Assembly (NCBI GenBank): GCA_036274055.1 | Contig: DASUGM010000062.1 | Span: 1 to 24,824, forward strand | Length of the DNA: 24,824 nucleotides | Direction of reading: 5' to 3' | From: DASUGM01 sp036274055 | GTDB taxonomy: Bacteria; Acidobacteriota; Vicinamibacteria; Vicinamibacterales; SCN-69-37 | Part shown: piece after piece, positions 14,892 through 21,209 of the stretch | Layout of the letters: each line of letters opens with the position of its first letter | Numbering within the stretch: the first letter of the stretch is position 1 | Made by a program: the position numbers and the translations under genes | The notes under the pieces: generated by a model | The model's input: only the letters and a program-made list of their open reading frames with translations | Databases searched by the model: none | What the model was told of the DNA's origin: nothing

Positions 14892-14907
14892 TGGCGACGT
14901 TCTTGCG
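14892..14907 (+). promoter_or_regulatory. sigma54 -24/-12 promoter with no adjacent start codon
   Basis: TGGCGACGTTCTTGCG has TGGC-N7-TTGC with 10 bp between GG and GC. The predicted start is near 14918. The next supported gene begins at 15142, so the leader would be about 224 nt and include the palindrome at 15040-15144. A short RNA product is an alternative. Confidence 0.68.
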
Positions 14908-15039
14908 GCAGCCGCCGCCGGCGCGACGAGATCCGCGGCGGGCGTCACCGTCGACGTGAGCGGCGAGATAATCCATGACACGGAAGCCGCGATGCGGATG
15001 GCCATGGCGCGGCAGTGAGGGTGGTTTCTCGATTCTCGA

Positions 15040-15144
15040 CATGAAGGAAGTGAAGGCAGTAGAGGAAGTGAAGAAGACCGGGGTTTTCAAAAACACTAGA
15101 ACCCGCTCTTCTACACTGTCTTCACTGACTACACTTCCTTCATG
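15040..15144. repeat. large imperfect palindrome ending at a start codon
   Basis: The left arm (15040-15085) begins CATGAAGGAAGTG and the right arm (15099-15144) ends CACTTCCTTCATG; the ends pair perfectly over 13 bp and the interior pairs imperfectly through purine-rich GAAG/AGTG stretches against their pyrimidine complements. The last ATG is the first possible start of the following gene. It looks like a dispersed intergenic palindromic repeat of the REP kind; no second copy is in the window. Confidence 0.65.
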
Positions 15145-16185
15145 TCCCGAAGAAACATGATGCTGCGAGGCTTCGTTACCCTGGGAGCGATCGCGCTGTT
15201 GCTGATGCCAGCGGCGGCGCAAGTCCCGACCGATCCCGAAAAACTGCTCGCCGATCGCTTCGGCTTCACCGCCGCGGAGATCACACAGGCGCGCGGCGGC
15301 AAAGCGGTCGCCAAGCTGTTGACGTCGCAGGACTCGTCCGACATCGGCGTCCTCGGCGTGGTGCGGATCGACGGCACGCCGGCGCGTCTCTCGGGCTGGC
15401 TGCGCGACGTCGCGAATTTTCGCAAGGCCGCCGAGCTCGGGCTGGCGCGCCAGATCGGCACGCCGCCGAAGATCGGCGACTTCGCGGATCTCGCGCTGGA
15501 CTCCGACGAGCTGGCGGCGCTGCGCGACTGCGCGCCCGGCAACTGCGACCTGCGCCTCGGCGATGCCGCGATCAAGCAGTTCCAGGCGATCGACTGGAAG
15601 GCCGCCGACGCCGGGCGCCGCGCCAATCTGATCGCGCGGCAACTGCTGCTCGGCCACGCCGATGCCTATCTCAAAGGCGGCGACGCCGCGCTCGGCGCGT
15701 ATCACAACGAGAGCCAGCCGCGCGCCGCGGCCGACGAGTTCCGCCTGGTGCTGGCGCAAGCGACGACGCTGAAGCAGCTGGCGGCGCCGCTGACCTCGTA
15801 CCTCACCGGTTTTCCCGCCGTCGCGCTCCCGCAATCGGAGTCGCTGCTGTACTGGGCGAAGGGCGGCGCCGGTCCCGACGCGGCGATCTCCATTCACCAG
15901 CTGGTCACCTGGCGCGCCCCCGGCGGCGAGATCATCGTCGTCGATAAGCTGCTTTTCTCGAGCCGCTACATCGAAGCGGGACTCACCGTGATTTCGATGG
16001 CGCCGACGGTCGACGGCAAGGGGTTTTACGTGCTTGCCGGTGTCCGGGCCCGGTCGAGTCAGCTCAGCGGTCTGGGGGCTCGGATGCTGCGCGGACGGGT
16101 CGAAAAGGTCGCCCGCGACACGGCCTCGATGTACCTCAATTGGATTCGCTCCAGCCTGTCGTCAGCGGCTGACGGCATCTGGTGA
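15142..16185 (+). CDS. secreted protein of unknown function with a CxxxxC motif
   Basis: This 347-residue protein has a signal peptide (about residues 6-27, MLRGFVTLGAIALLLMPAAAQ) and a globular mature part. Recognisable local features are an N-terminal helix region (EKLLADRFGFTAAEITQARGG, split near residue 45), a C-x4-C pair in CAPGNCDLRLGD (about 131-142) followed by IKQFQAIDW, and a C-terminal half with aromatic strands such as LLYWAKGG and ISIHQLVTWRAP. I know the pattern as a conserved secreted family without an assigned function. The first ATG (15142) is part of a large palindrome; ATGs at 15157 and 15160 are alternatives that would leave the signal peptide intact. A sigma54-type promoter lies 235 nt upstream, and the enhancer-like dyad of the next gene overlaps the last 16 bases of this gene. 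Confidence 0.82.
   Translation: MSRRNMMLRGFVTLGAIALLLMPAAAQVPTDPEKLLADRFGFTAAEITQARGGKAVAKLLTSQDSSDIGVLGVVRIDGTPARLSGWLRDVANFRKAAELGLARQIGTPPKIGDFADLALDSDELAALRDCAPGNCDLRLGDAAIKQFQAIDWKAADAGRRANLIARQLLLGHADAYLKGGDAALGAYHNESQPRAAADEFRLVLAQATTLKQLAAPLTSYLTGFPAVALPQSESLLYWAKGGAGPDAAISIHQLVTWRAPGGEIIVVDKLLFSSRYIEAGLTVISMAPTVDGKGFYVLAGVRARSSQLSGLGARMLRGRVEKVARDTASMYLNWIRSSLSSAADGIW
16170..16185. promoter_or_regulatory. enhancer-like dyad of the 16264 gene promoter
   Basis: TGACGGCATCTGGTGA matches the radical SAM dyad A at 13 of 16 positions and has its near edge 64 bp upstream of the -12 cytosine (16249). It coincides with the final codons and stop of the preceding gene, so coding constraint is also possible for these bases. 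Confidence 0.68.
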
Positions 16186-16234
16186 TAAACCGCGCGTTTT
16201 CCGGATAAATCCCCCTTCCGCCGTGGTCGCGGGC

Positions 16235-16250
16235 TGGCTGGCAAATTGCC
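16235..16250 (+). promoter_or_regulatory. sigma54 -24/-12 promoter of the 16264-19491 operon
   Basis: TGGCTGGCAAATTGCC has TGGC-N7-TTGC with 10 bp between GG and GC. The predicted start is near 16261, only 3 nt before the ATG at 16264, so the mRNA would be almost leaderless. Confidence 0.72.
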
Positions 16251-16263
16251 TATCCCGTGGGAC

Positions 16264-18747
16264 ATGGATATCCGTGTCGGACCGCTCCAAGGCCGGATCG
16301 CCCTCCTGGTGACAGGGATGCTGTTCGTGGCCCCCGGGGGGCTGGCTCGCGGCCTCGCTTCGCAGACTGCCGGCTCGCAAACGACGACGACCAAGCCGAC
16401 CACCACGCCGGCAACGCAGACACCAACGACCAAGCCGGCCACCACGCCGGCCGCGCCGACGACCAAACCGGCGACCGGCGCGACCCCGCAGACGACGCCA
16501 GCCAAGCCGGCGACGACTCCAGCCCCGCCTCCGCCGCCGGCGCCCGATGGCAACTGGCCGCGCGTGTACTTCACGGCAAAGGGCGCACGGCTGATCGTCT
16601 ACCAGCCGCAGATCGCCGGCTGGGAACAACAGAAGCTGATGACCGCCTACTCGGCGGTCTCTTACACGCCGAAGAACGATCCGGCCCAGAAAATGGGCAC
16701 GATCAAAATCTCCGCCAACACGCGGGTCTCGGTCGCGGATCGACTGGTGGATTTCTCGGCGCTCAAGATCGTCGAGTCGAACTTTCCGACACTGGACAAG
16801 CCGCAGATTCAGGACATCATCGACGAGATCACGCGCATGCCGATGCCGGATCGCGTCATCGCGCTCGATCGCGTGCTGGCGAGCATCGACAAGAGTTCGA
16901 TCATCCCGAAGAACATCGAAGGCGTGAAGGCGGATCCGCCGGTCATTTTTTTCAGTCAGACGCCGGCGATCATCGTGAACGTCGACGGCGAGCCGATCTG
17001 GGGCCGGATTCCGGAAAACGACCTGATGTTTGCGGTCAACACGAACTGGGATCTGTTCCAGCTCGAACCGGCCAAAACGTTCTTTCTGCGCAACGACAAG
17101 ACCTGGCTGAAGGCGGCGTCGATCGAGGGACCGTGGTCTCCGGCCGGTAAATTGCCGCCGAGCTTCTCCAAGTTGCCGAAAGACGAGAACTTCAAGGATG
17201 TGGTCGCGGCCGTGCCGGGCAAGTCGCTATCGGCGAAGTCGATGCCCAAGGTCTTCGTCAGCCAGAAGCCGGCCGAGCTCATTCTGCTCAAGGGCGCGCC
17301 GGCTTACGAGGCCGTGGAAGGGACGCAGCTGCTCTGGGTCAGCAACACCGAGAGCGACGTGTTCCGCGTCGGCAAGACCGGCCTCGTCTATTACCTGGTC
17401 GCCGGCCGGTGGTTTTCGTCGCCCGGCTTCGAGGGGCCATGGACGTTCGCGACCACGGCGCTGCCCGCTGACTTCCAGAAAATTCCGCTCGAGCACGATC
17501 GCTCGCGCGTGCTCGCGTCAGTGCCGGGAACGAGCCAGGCGGCCGAGGCCGTGATGCTGGCGAGCATTCCGGAAAACGCGACGGTCGACAAGAAAGGCGT
17601 CAAGGCCCCGGAGGTCCAATACGCGGGCGGTAAGCCTGAGTTCAAGCCGATCGAGACGACCACGGTGGAGCGAGCCGTCAACACCGACAAGGACATCCTC
17701 AAGGTCGGCGACCTCTACTACATGTGCTTTCAGGGCGTGTGGTTCATCGCCAGCAAGCCCGAAGGCCCGTGGGAAGTGACCGGAGCCGTGCCCAAGGAAA
17801 TCTACGAGATTCCGGCGAGCTCGCCGGCGCATAACGTGACCTACGTCACCGTCGTCGAGGACAACCCGACCACCGTAGTGTACGAAACCAGCCCCGCGTA
17901 CACCGGCCTGATGATTGCGTGGGGCTGCGCGGTGTGGGGTACCGGTTACTACTACCCGCCCTACGTGCATTACGGTGGTTTCTACCCGGCGTATTACCCG
18001 TTCTACCCGACCTACGGCTACGGGGCCTGGTACAACCCGTGGACTGGCGGCTACGGGAGGTACGGCGGGGTTTATGGGCCGTACGGCGGTGCCGGCGTCG
18101 GCGCGCGCTACAACCCGGCGACCGGTACCTACGCGCGCGGCGCCGCGGCGTGGGGTCCGTATGGCGGCGCGGCCGTCGGCTCTGCCTACAACCCGCGCAC
18201 CGGTACGGTGGCGCGCGGTGCCGCGGTCTCCGGTCCCTATGGCTCGCGCGGCGCGGCCGGTGCCTACAATCCACGCACTGGCACGTCGGCGGCGACGCGT
18301 CAGGGTTCCGGCACTTACGGCAGTTGGGGCACGACCGGCGTCGCCAACGGCAACGACTGGGCGAAGACGTCGCGCGTGACCAACGATGTCACCGGCGCGA
18401 CGACGCGCCGGACGACCACCAGCGAAGGCGGCTCGCTTACCACGCGCACGGGCGGCGCCGGCGGCAACAGCTTCGCGGGCGTAACCGGCAGCGGCGATGT
18501 CTATGCCGGCCGCGACGGCAATGTCTACAAGAAGAGCGGCGACAGCTGGCAGCAGTACGGCGGCAACGGATCCTGGAATCCGGTCACGCCGTCGGCCGAA
18601 CAGCGAACGGCGGCTCAACAGCGATCCGAAGGCGCGCAACGGACGCGTGACGCCAGTTCCGTGCGCAGCGGCACGACGTCGTCGTCGCGCTCAGGCAGTT
18701 ATCGACCAAGCGCTCCCCGCGGCGGTGGCGGCGGACGCCGGAGGTAG
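16264..18747 (+). CDS. large secreted modular protein with Tyr/Gly-rich repeat tail
   Basis: This 827-residue protein has a signal peptide (about 8-34) and a Thr/Pro/Lys-rich linker (about 38-95) built from repeats like TTKPATTPA. A globular part follows. Between about 225 and 535 lie three related modules sharing the pattern NT-x2-D-x-(F/L)-x-V, a YY/WF pair, (E/x)GPW and a later F-x-x-(I/L)P; the second module shows it best (YYLVAGRWF and FEGPWTF). After residue about 550 the chain turns Tyr/Gly/Pro-rich, then has three to four repeats of the type AYNPRTGTxARGAA, and ends in a Ser/Gly/Arg tail. It is probably an extracellular or surface structural protein. The ATG sits 3 nt after the predicted sigma54 start; the TTG at 16246 is within the promoter and rejected. 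The next gene begins 6 nt later. Confidence 0.88.
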   Translation: MDIRVGPLQGRIALLVTGMLFVAPGGLARGLASQTAGSQTTTTKPTTTPATQTPTTKPATTPAAPTTKPATGATPQTTPAKPATTPAPPPPPAPDGNWPRVYFTAKGARLIVYQPQIAGWEQQKLMTAYSAVSYTPKNDPAQKMGTIKISANTRVSVADRLVDFSALKIVESNFPTLDKPQIQDIIDEITRMPMPDRVIALDRVLASIDKSSIIPKNIEGVKADPPVIFFSQTPAIIVNVDGEPIWGRIPENDLMFAVNTNWDLFQLEPAKTFFLRNDKTWLKAASIEGPWSPAGKLPPSFSKLPKDENFKDVVAAVPGKSLSAKSMPKVFVSQKPAELILLKGAPAYEAVEGTQLLWVSNTESDVFRVGKTGLVYYLVAGRWFSSPGFEGPWTFATTALPADFQKIPLEHDRSRVLASVPGTSQAAEAVMLASIPENATVDKKGVKAPEVQYAGGKPEFKPIETTTVERAVNTDKDILKVGDLYYMCFQGVWFIASKPEGPWEVTGAVPKEIYEIPASSPAHNVTYVTVVEDNPTTVVYETSPAYTGLMIAWGCAVWGTGYYYPPYVHYGGFYPAYYPFYPTYGYGAWYNPWTGGYGRYGGVYGPYGGAGVGARYNPATGTYARGAAAWGPYGGAAVGSAYNPRTGTVARGAAVSGPYGSRGAAGAYNPRTGTSAATRQGSGTYGSWGTTGVANGNDWAKTSRVTNDVTGATTRRTTTSEGGSLTTRTGGAGGNSFAGVTGSGDVYAGRDGNVYKKSGDSWQQYGGNGSWNPVTPSAEQRTAAQQRSEGAQRTRDASSVRSGTTSSSRSGSYRPSAPRGGGGGRRR

Positions 18748-18753
18748 ACCGAT

Positions 18754-19491
18754 ATGAAACGTCAGTACTTGGTGTTCTCCATTGTCGCGCTTGGTCTGAT
18801 GGCCACGCTCTCGGCCGGCCAGGACGCGGCGCAAGCGCCACCGTCCCCCGATCAGGTTGTGGCGGCGCTGAAACAGAACCTCGCCGAAAGCGCGAAGAAG
18901 ATCCGCACCTACGAGTGGATCGAGACGACGTCGATCAGTCTCAAGGGCGAAGAGAAAGCGCGCAAGCAGAACCGCGTGTTCTACGGCGCCGATGGCAAGC
19001 TGACCAAGGTGCCGATGGGCGCGCCGGCCGCGGCGCCGGCGCCGGATTCCGGTGGCCGAGGCGGCCGGAGCGGCCGGCTGAAGGAGAAGGTCGTCGAGAA
19101 CAAGAAGGACGAGATGTCGGACTACATGGAGAAGGCGGTCGCCCTGATCCATCAGTACGTGCCGCCCAACGCCGAGAAGATTCAGGCCGCCAAGGACGGC
19201 GGCAAGATGAAGGTCCTGCCGCCGCAAGCCGGCAAGGTGCGCGTCGAGTTCAAGGACTTCATCCTGCCGGGCGACCTGATGAACATCGACGTCGACGGCA
19301 AGGCGCTGCTGCTCGCCGGCGTCAACATCGCGACGTATATCGAGAAGAAGGATGACGCGGTCACGCTCGACGTGGTCTTCGGCAAGCTGACCGACGGCAC
19401 CGGCTACAACGCCAAAACCACGTTGGCGGCCAAGGCGAAGAACATCACGGTGGTCATCGAGAACTCAGGACATCGTCCGCTCGGCAAGTAA
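18754..19491 (+). CDS. secreted protein of unknown function, partner of the repeat protein
   Basis: This 245-residue protein has a signal peptide (1-21, YLVFSIVALGLMATLSAG). The mature chain begins with a helix (VVAALKQNLAESAKKIRTYEW) near residue 34 and a beta segment TTSISLKGEEKARKQ, then a Pro/Ala/Gly-rich insert (about 88-108), a charged helix (LKEKVVENKKDEMSDYMEK), and a beta-rich end (VRVEFKDFILPGDLMNIDVD, split near 175; VVFGKLTDGTGYN near 210). The opening resembles LolA-like periplasmic carriers, but I cannot confirm this. GGAGG at 18740-18744 overlaps the end of the upstream gene and is well placed for the ATG, so the two genes form one operon under the sigma54 promoter at 16235-16250. 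A large hairpin follows. Confidence 0.82.
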   Translation: MKRQYLVFSIVALGLMATLSAGQDAAQAPPSPDQVVAALKQNLAESAKKIRTYEWIETTSISLKGEEKARKQNRVFYGADGKLTKVPMGAPAAAPAPDSGGRGGRSGRLKEKVVENKKDEMSDYMEKAVALIHQYVPPNAEKIQAAKDGGKMKVLPPQAGKVRVEFKDFILPGDLMNIDVDGKALLLAGVNIATYIEKKDDAVTLDVVFGKLTDGTGYNAKTTLAAKAKNITVVIENSGHRPLGK

Positions 19492-19503
19492 CGACTTCGA
19501 TTT

Positions 19504-19574
19504 GTGCTCGTACCACGTGCCGGGTGTTTCACGTGCTCTGGCAGGAGAGCATGTGGCACCCGGCACAAGAGCAC
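19504..19574. terminator. long imperfect hairpin between convergent genes
   Basis: Inner arms 19517-19539 and 19546-19566 pair through a perfect 10-bp block (GTGCCGGGTG with CACCCGGCAC) and an imperfect CACGTGCTCT/AGAGCATGTG block around a 6-nt loop. An outer GTGCTC (19504-19509) pairs with GAGCAC (19569-19574). Lying between two convergent stops (19491 and 19610), it is probably a bidirectional terminator or a REP-like element. Confidence 0.65.
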
Positions 19575-19609
19575 CAACCCTCGGATCCTTCTGGGAACGA
19601 TCGAATAGC

Positions 19610-20011
19610 TCAGGCGCGGAACAGCGTCGCGAAGAACGCGAGCAAGCCCAGAAGCGAAACGATCGCGGCGACGACCAGCGAGACCGATCTCGTCTTGACG
19701 CCGAATTCTACTTCCATCGACCGCATGCTCTGCCGATGTTCAACCGCGCTGAACGTCAACGCGAGCAGACCGGTGCCGATCATGATCATGGCGAACACGC
19801 GCGGCGACAACCACTGGTCAGGCTGCACGAGCGCCGTGCCGGCTTCGAAACCGAAGAACTTGTAGATCGTGAAACCGAATGAAATCAGCGAGGTTGCGGT
19901 TCGCACCCACGCCATCAGCGTGCGCTCGTGCGCGAGTCGGGTTCGGTCGACGGCGAGTCGGGTGCCCGTATCGAGCGTTCGCGGCGCGACGGCCGTCATC
20001 GGCGACTCCAT
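19610..20011 (-). CDS. DUF202 family membrane protein
   Basis: This 133-residue inner-membrane protein carries the DUF202 signature: LAVDRTRLAHERTLMAWVRT at about residues 18-37, leading into the first transmembrane helix (SLISFGFTIYKFF), then a second (VFAMIMIGTGLLALTFSAVEH) and a third (SLVVAAIVSLLGLLAFFATLF). It resembles E. coli YidH and YidG in size and layout; the function of the family is unknown. The ATG at 20011 overlaps the stop of the upstream gene in a TAATG arrangement, so translation is coupled. Another in-frame ATG at 19999 is less likely. It ends 36 nt from the hairpin element at 19504-19574, which it shares with the convergent gene. Confidence 0.9.
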   Translation of the reverse strand: MESPMTAVAPRTLDTGTRLAVDRTRLAHERTLMAWVRTATSLISFGFTIYKFFGFEAGTALVQPDQWLSPRVFAMIMIGTGLLALTFSAVEHRQSMRSMEVEFGVKTRSVSLVVAAIVSLLGLLAFFATLFRA

Positions 20012-20397
20012 TACTGCTTGCGAAACATCGAAACGAGCCGGTTCACGGGTCCGCGCAGCACCAGGTAGGGCACGCAGGCCAGTAGAAATGCAAGAATCAA
20101 TACCTCGCCTGGATAGACCCACTTGAAGACAATCAGCTGATAGACGACGTCGATGATCACCGCCAGCGTGAACACCTTGGCCACAGACTTCCATCCCTCG
20201 CGCAGCAGGTCACGCCGGCTGTTCGCATCGGTGAGCACCGCCCAGAAGTAGGCGGGCCGGCCTGCGCGCGCGTCCTTGATGCCAGCCAGAATCGCCAGCA
20301 CGGAGGCGACCAGCGGCTGCAGGATGAGCCGAAACGTCAGCGGCCCGCCAACCCGGCCGCCGAGATTTTCCCAGATGCGCGCGAAGAGGTCATCCAT
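20011..20397 (-). CDS. small membrane protein paired with DUF202
   Basis: This 128-residue protein has three hydrophobic segments: LILQPLVASVLAILAGI (about 24-40), VFTLAVIIDVVYQLIVF (about 75-91) and VLILAFLLACVPYLVL (about 97-112). Between the first two is a conserved-looking cytosolic stretch DARAGRPAYFWAVLTD. I recognise the type as a small conserved membrane protein without a named function. The ATG is preceded by AAGGA, and its frame is open further upstream only as an accidental extension. The stop overlaps the ATG of the DUF202 gene, and a possible small gene ends one base upstream, so the three are likely co-translated. Confidence 0.83.
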   Translation of the reverse strand: MDDLFARIWENLGGRVGGPLTFRLILQPLVASVLAILAGIKDARAGRPAYFWAVLTDANSRRDLLREGWKSVAKVFTLAVIIDVVYQLIVFKWVYPGEVLILAFLLACVPYLVLRGPVNRLVSMFRKQ

Positions 20398-20398
20398 G

Positions 20399-20629
20399 TC
20401 AGTTGTCCTTGTTCGACTGTGCGGCCGATGGCTCGTTCCCGAGGATCTCTCCCAGACGTGTCTCCAGCGACGGACGGCTTTCATACCGCAAGAGCGGGGC
20501 CAATGGTCGCGCCGCGAGAGCATCCGGCAGGCCGCCGAGTTGTGCGGTTTCCCACGTTGCCTCGCGATCCGCCGAGTCCCGCTCACCACCGGCCGTCAGC
20601 AACTTCTCGGTCGGCGGGATGATCCGCAC
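20399..20629 (-). CDS. possible small soluble protein upstream of the DUF202 pair
   Basis: This 76-residue frame from a GTG ends one base before the ATG of the next gene (TGACATG), the spacing typical of coupled operons. Codon third positions are GC-rich as in the neighbours, and the protein is an acidic, soluble, helix-prone chain (EATWETAQLGGLPDALAARP near residues 23-42, RPSLETRLGEILG near 53-65). I see no domain. The start is uncertain: a TTG lies two codons upstream, and no ribosome-binding site is evident. The frame also contains the dyad at 20583-20598, so part of this region may be regulatory instead. If not a gene, this is a 230-nt untranslated leader. Confidence 0.5.
   Translation of the reverse strand: MRIIPPTEKLLTAGGERDSADREATWETAQLGGLPDALAARPLAPLLRYESRPSLETRLGEILGNEPSAAQSNKDN
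20583..20598. promoter_or_regulatory. candidate enhancer-like dyad of the 20639 promoter
   Basis: Read on the minus strand this is TGACGGCCGGTGGTGA, 13/16 identical to each of the dyads at 14826 and 16170. Its near edge is 55 bp from the -12 cytosine at 20653, about one helical turn closer than in the other four cases. It lies inside a possible small gene, so coincidence is possible. Confidence 0.45.
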
Positions 20630-20638
20630 GTACAATTC

Positions 20639-20654
20639 GGGCCTCGGTCTTGCA
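20639..20654 (+). promoter_or_regulatory. weaker sigma54-like promoter of the lipocalin-like operon
   Basis: GGGCCTCGGTCTTGCA keeps GG and GC 10 bp apart and a perfect TTGCA -12 element, but the -24 begins GGGC instead of TGGC. The predicted start near 20665 lies 14 nt before the GTG at 20679, just upstream of the GGAGG ribosome-binding site. A TACAAT at 20631-20636 offers an alternative sigma70 -10 box. Confidence 0.45.
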
Positions 20655-20678
20655 CTCAGGAGTCGATTGGAGGCGTGT

Positions 20679-21197
20679 GTGAAACAGCAAGGGCCCGGTA
20701 TCCGGAGCCGGATCGGCGTCGCAGCGCTGGTGCTGGTGTGCTGGAGCTGCAAGGCGGCGCCGCTCGAGAAGCCGTTTGGGTTGGGACCGGTCAACGACGG
20801 GCCCGGATCGATGGAAGCGACCAGGCGCGGCCTTGAAGGCACGTGGACGCTGGCGTCGCTCGAAGCTGTTGACCCCTCCGGAGCGCACCGCCCGGTCACC
20901 GCGACCGGCCAGCTGACCTACGACGCGTACGGCAACATGATCATCAAGGGCGTGATCCAGGACGCGACTGCGACCAGAACGATCACCCTCGACTACGAAG
21001 GCAAGATCATCATCGACAACGTCCGCAAGCAGTTCTATCCCGCCGACCTGGCGTCGGATCGTCCGGTGGATCCCGCGACGATTGCGGCGATCGCGCCGGA
21101 CAAGGTGCGGCGCTACGAACTGACCATGGATACTTTTGTCGTGACCTATCTCGACGCCGCCGGCAAGCCGACGGCGGTCGCGAAATGGCGGCGGTGA
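20679..21197 (+). CDS. lipocalin-like lipoprotein
   Basis: This 172-residue protein starts at a GTG preceded by GGAGG (20669-20673) at 5 nt. Its N-terminus is basic then hydrophobic (RIGVAALVLVCWSC) and ends at Cys22, the likely lipidated cysteine, although the -3 position is itself a cysteine and the lipobox is not ideal. The mature part fits a lipocalin-like domain: GTWTLASLEAVDPSGAHRP (about 53-71), then GQLTYDAYGNMIIKG (about 77-91) and several following beta strands down to a final FVVTYLDAAGKPTAVAKW. It is a plausible periplasmic or outer-membrane-anchored small-ligand protein. It leads the operon with an Omp85-type barrel (12 nt later) and a DUF481 protein, so all three may serve the outer membrane. 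Confidence 0.82.
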   Translation: MKQQGPGIRSRIGVAALVLVCWSCKAAPLEKPFGLGPVNDGPGSMEATRRGLEGTWTLASLEAVDPSGAHRPVTATGQLTYDAYGNMIIKGVIQDATATRTITLDYEGKIIIDNVRKQFYPADLASDRPVDPATIAAIAPDKVRRYELTMDTFVVTYLDAAGKPTAVAKWRR

Positions 21198-21209
21198 CCC
21201 ACGGACGCG

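Larger units (their letters stand above)
14752..15141. other. gene-free stretch with sigma54 promoter, dyad and large palindrome
   Basis: No gene with a start, ribosome-binding site and recognisable product is seen in this 390-nt gap. It holds an enhancer-like dyad (14826-14841), a sigma54-type promoter (14892-14907) and a 105-nt palindrome (15040-15144) that reaches the next start codon. A start-less open frame with coding-like composition runs from 14842 to 15018 on the plus strand and may be a gene remnant or chance. Confidence 0.5.

Noticed and set aside
14975..15160. A 61-codon plus-strand frame across the palindrome
   Set aside because: Most of its product is derived from the purine-rich repeat arms, and it overlaps the start of the supported gene at 15142.
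14785..15897. A 370-codon minus-strand frame opposite the 15142 gene
   Set aside because: It is Arg-rich shadow coding opposite a gene with a clear signal peptide, and it crosses the palindrome.
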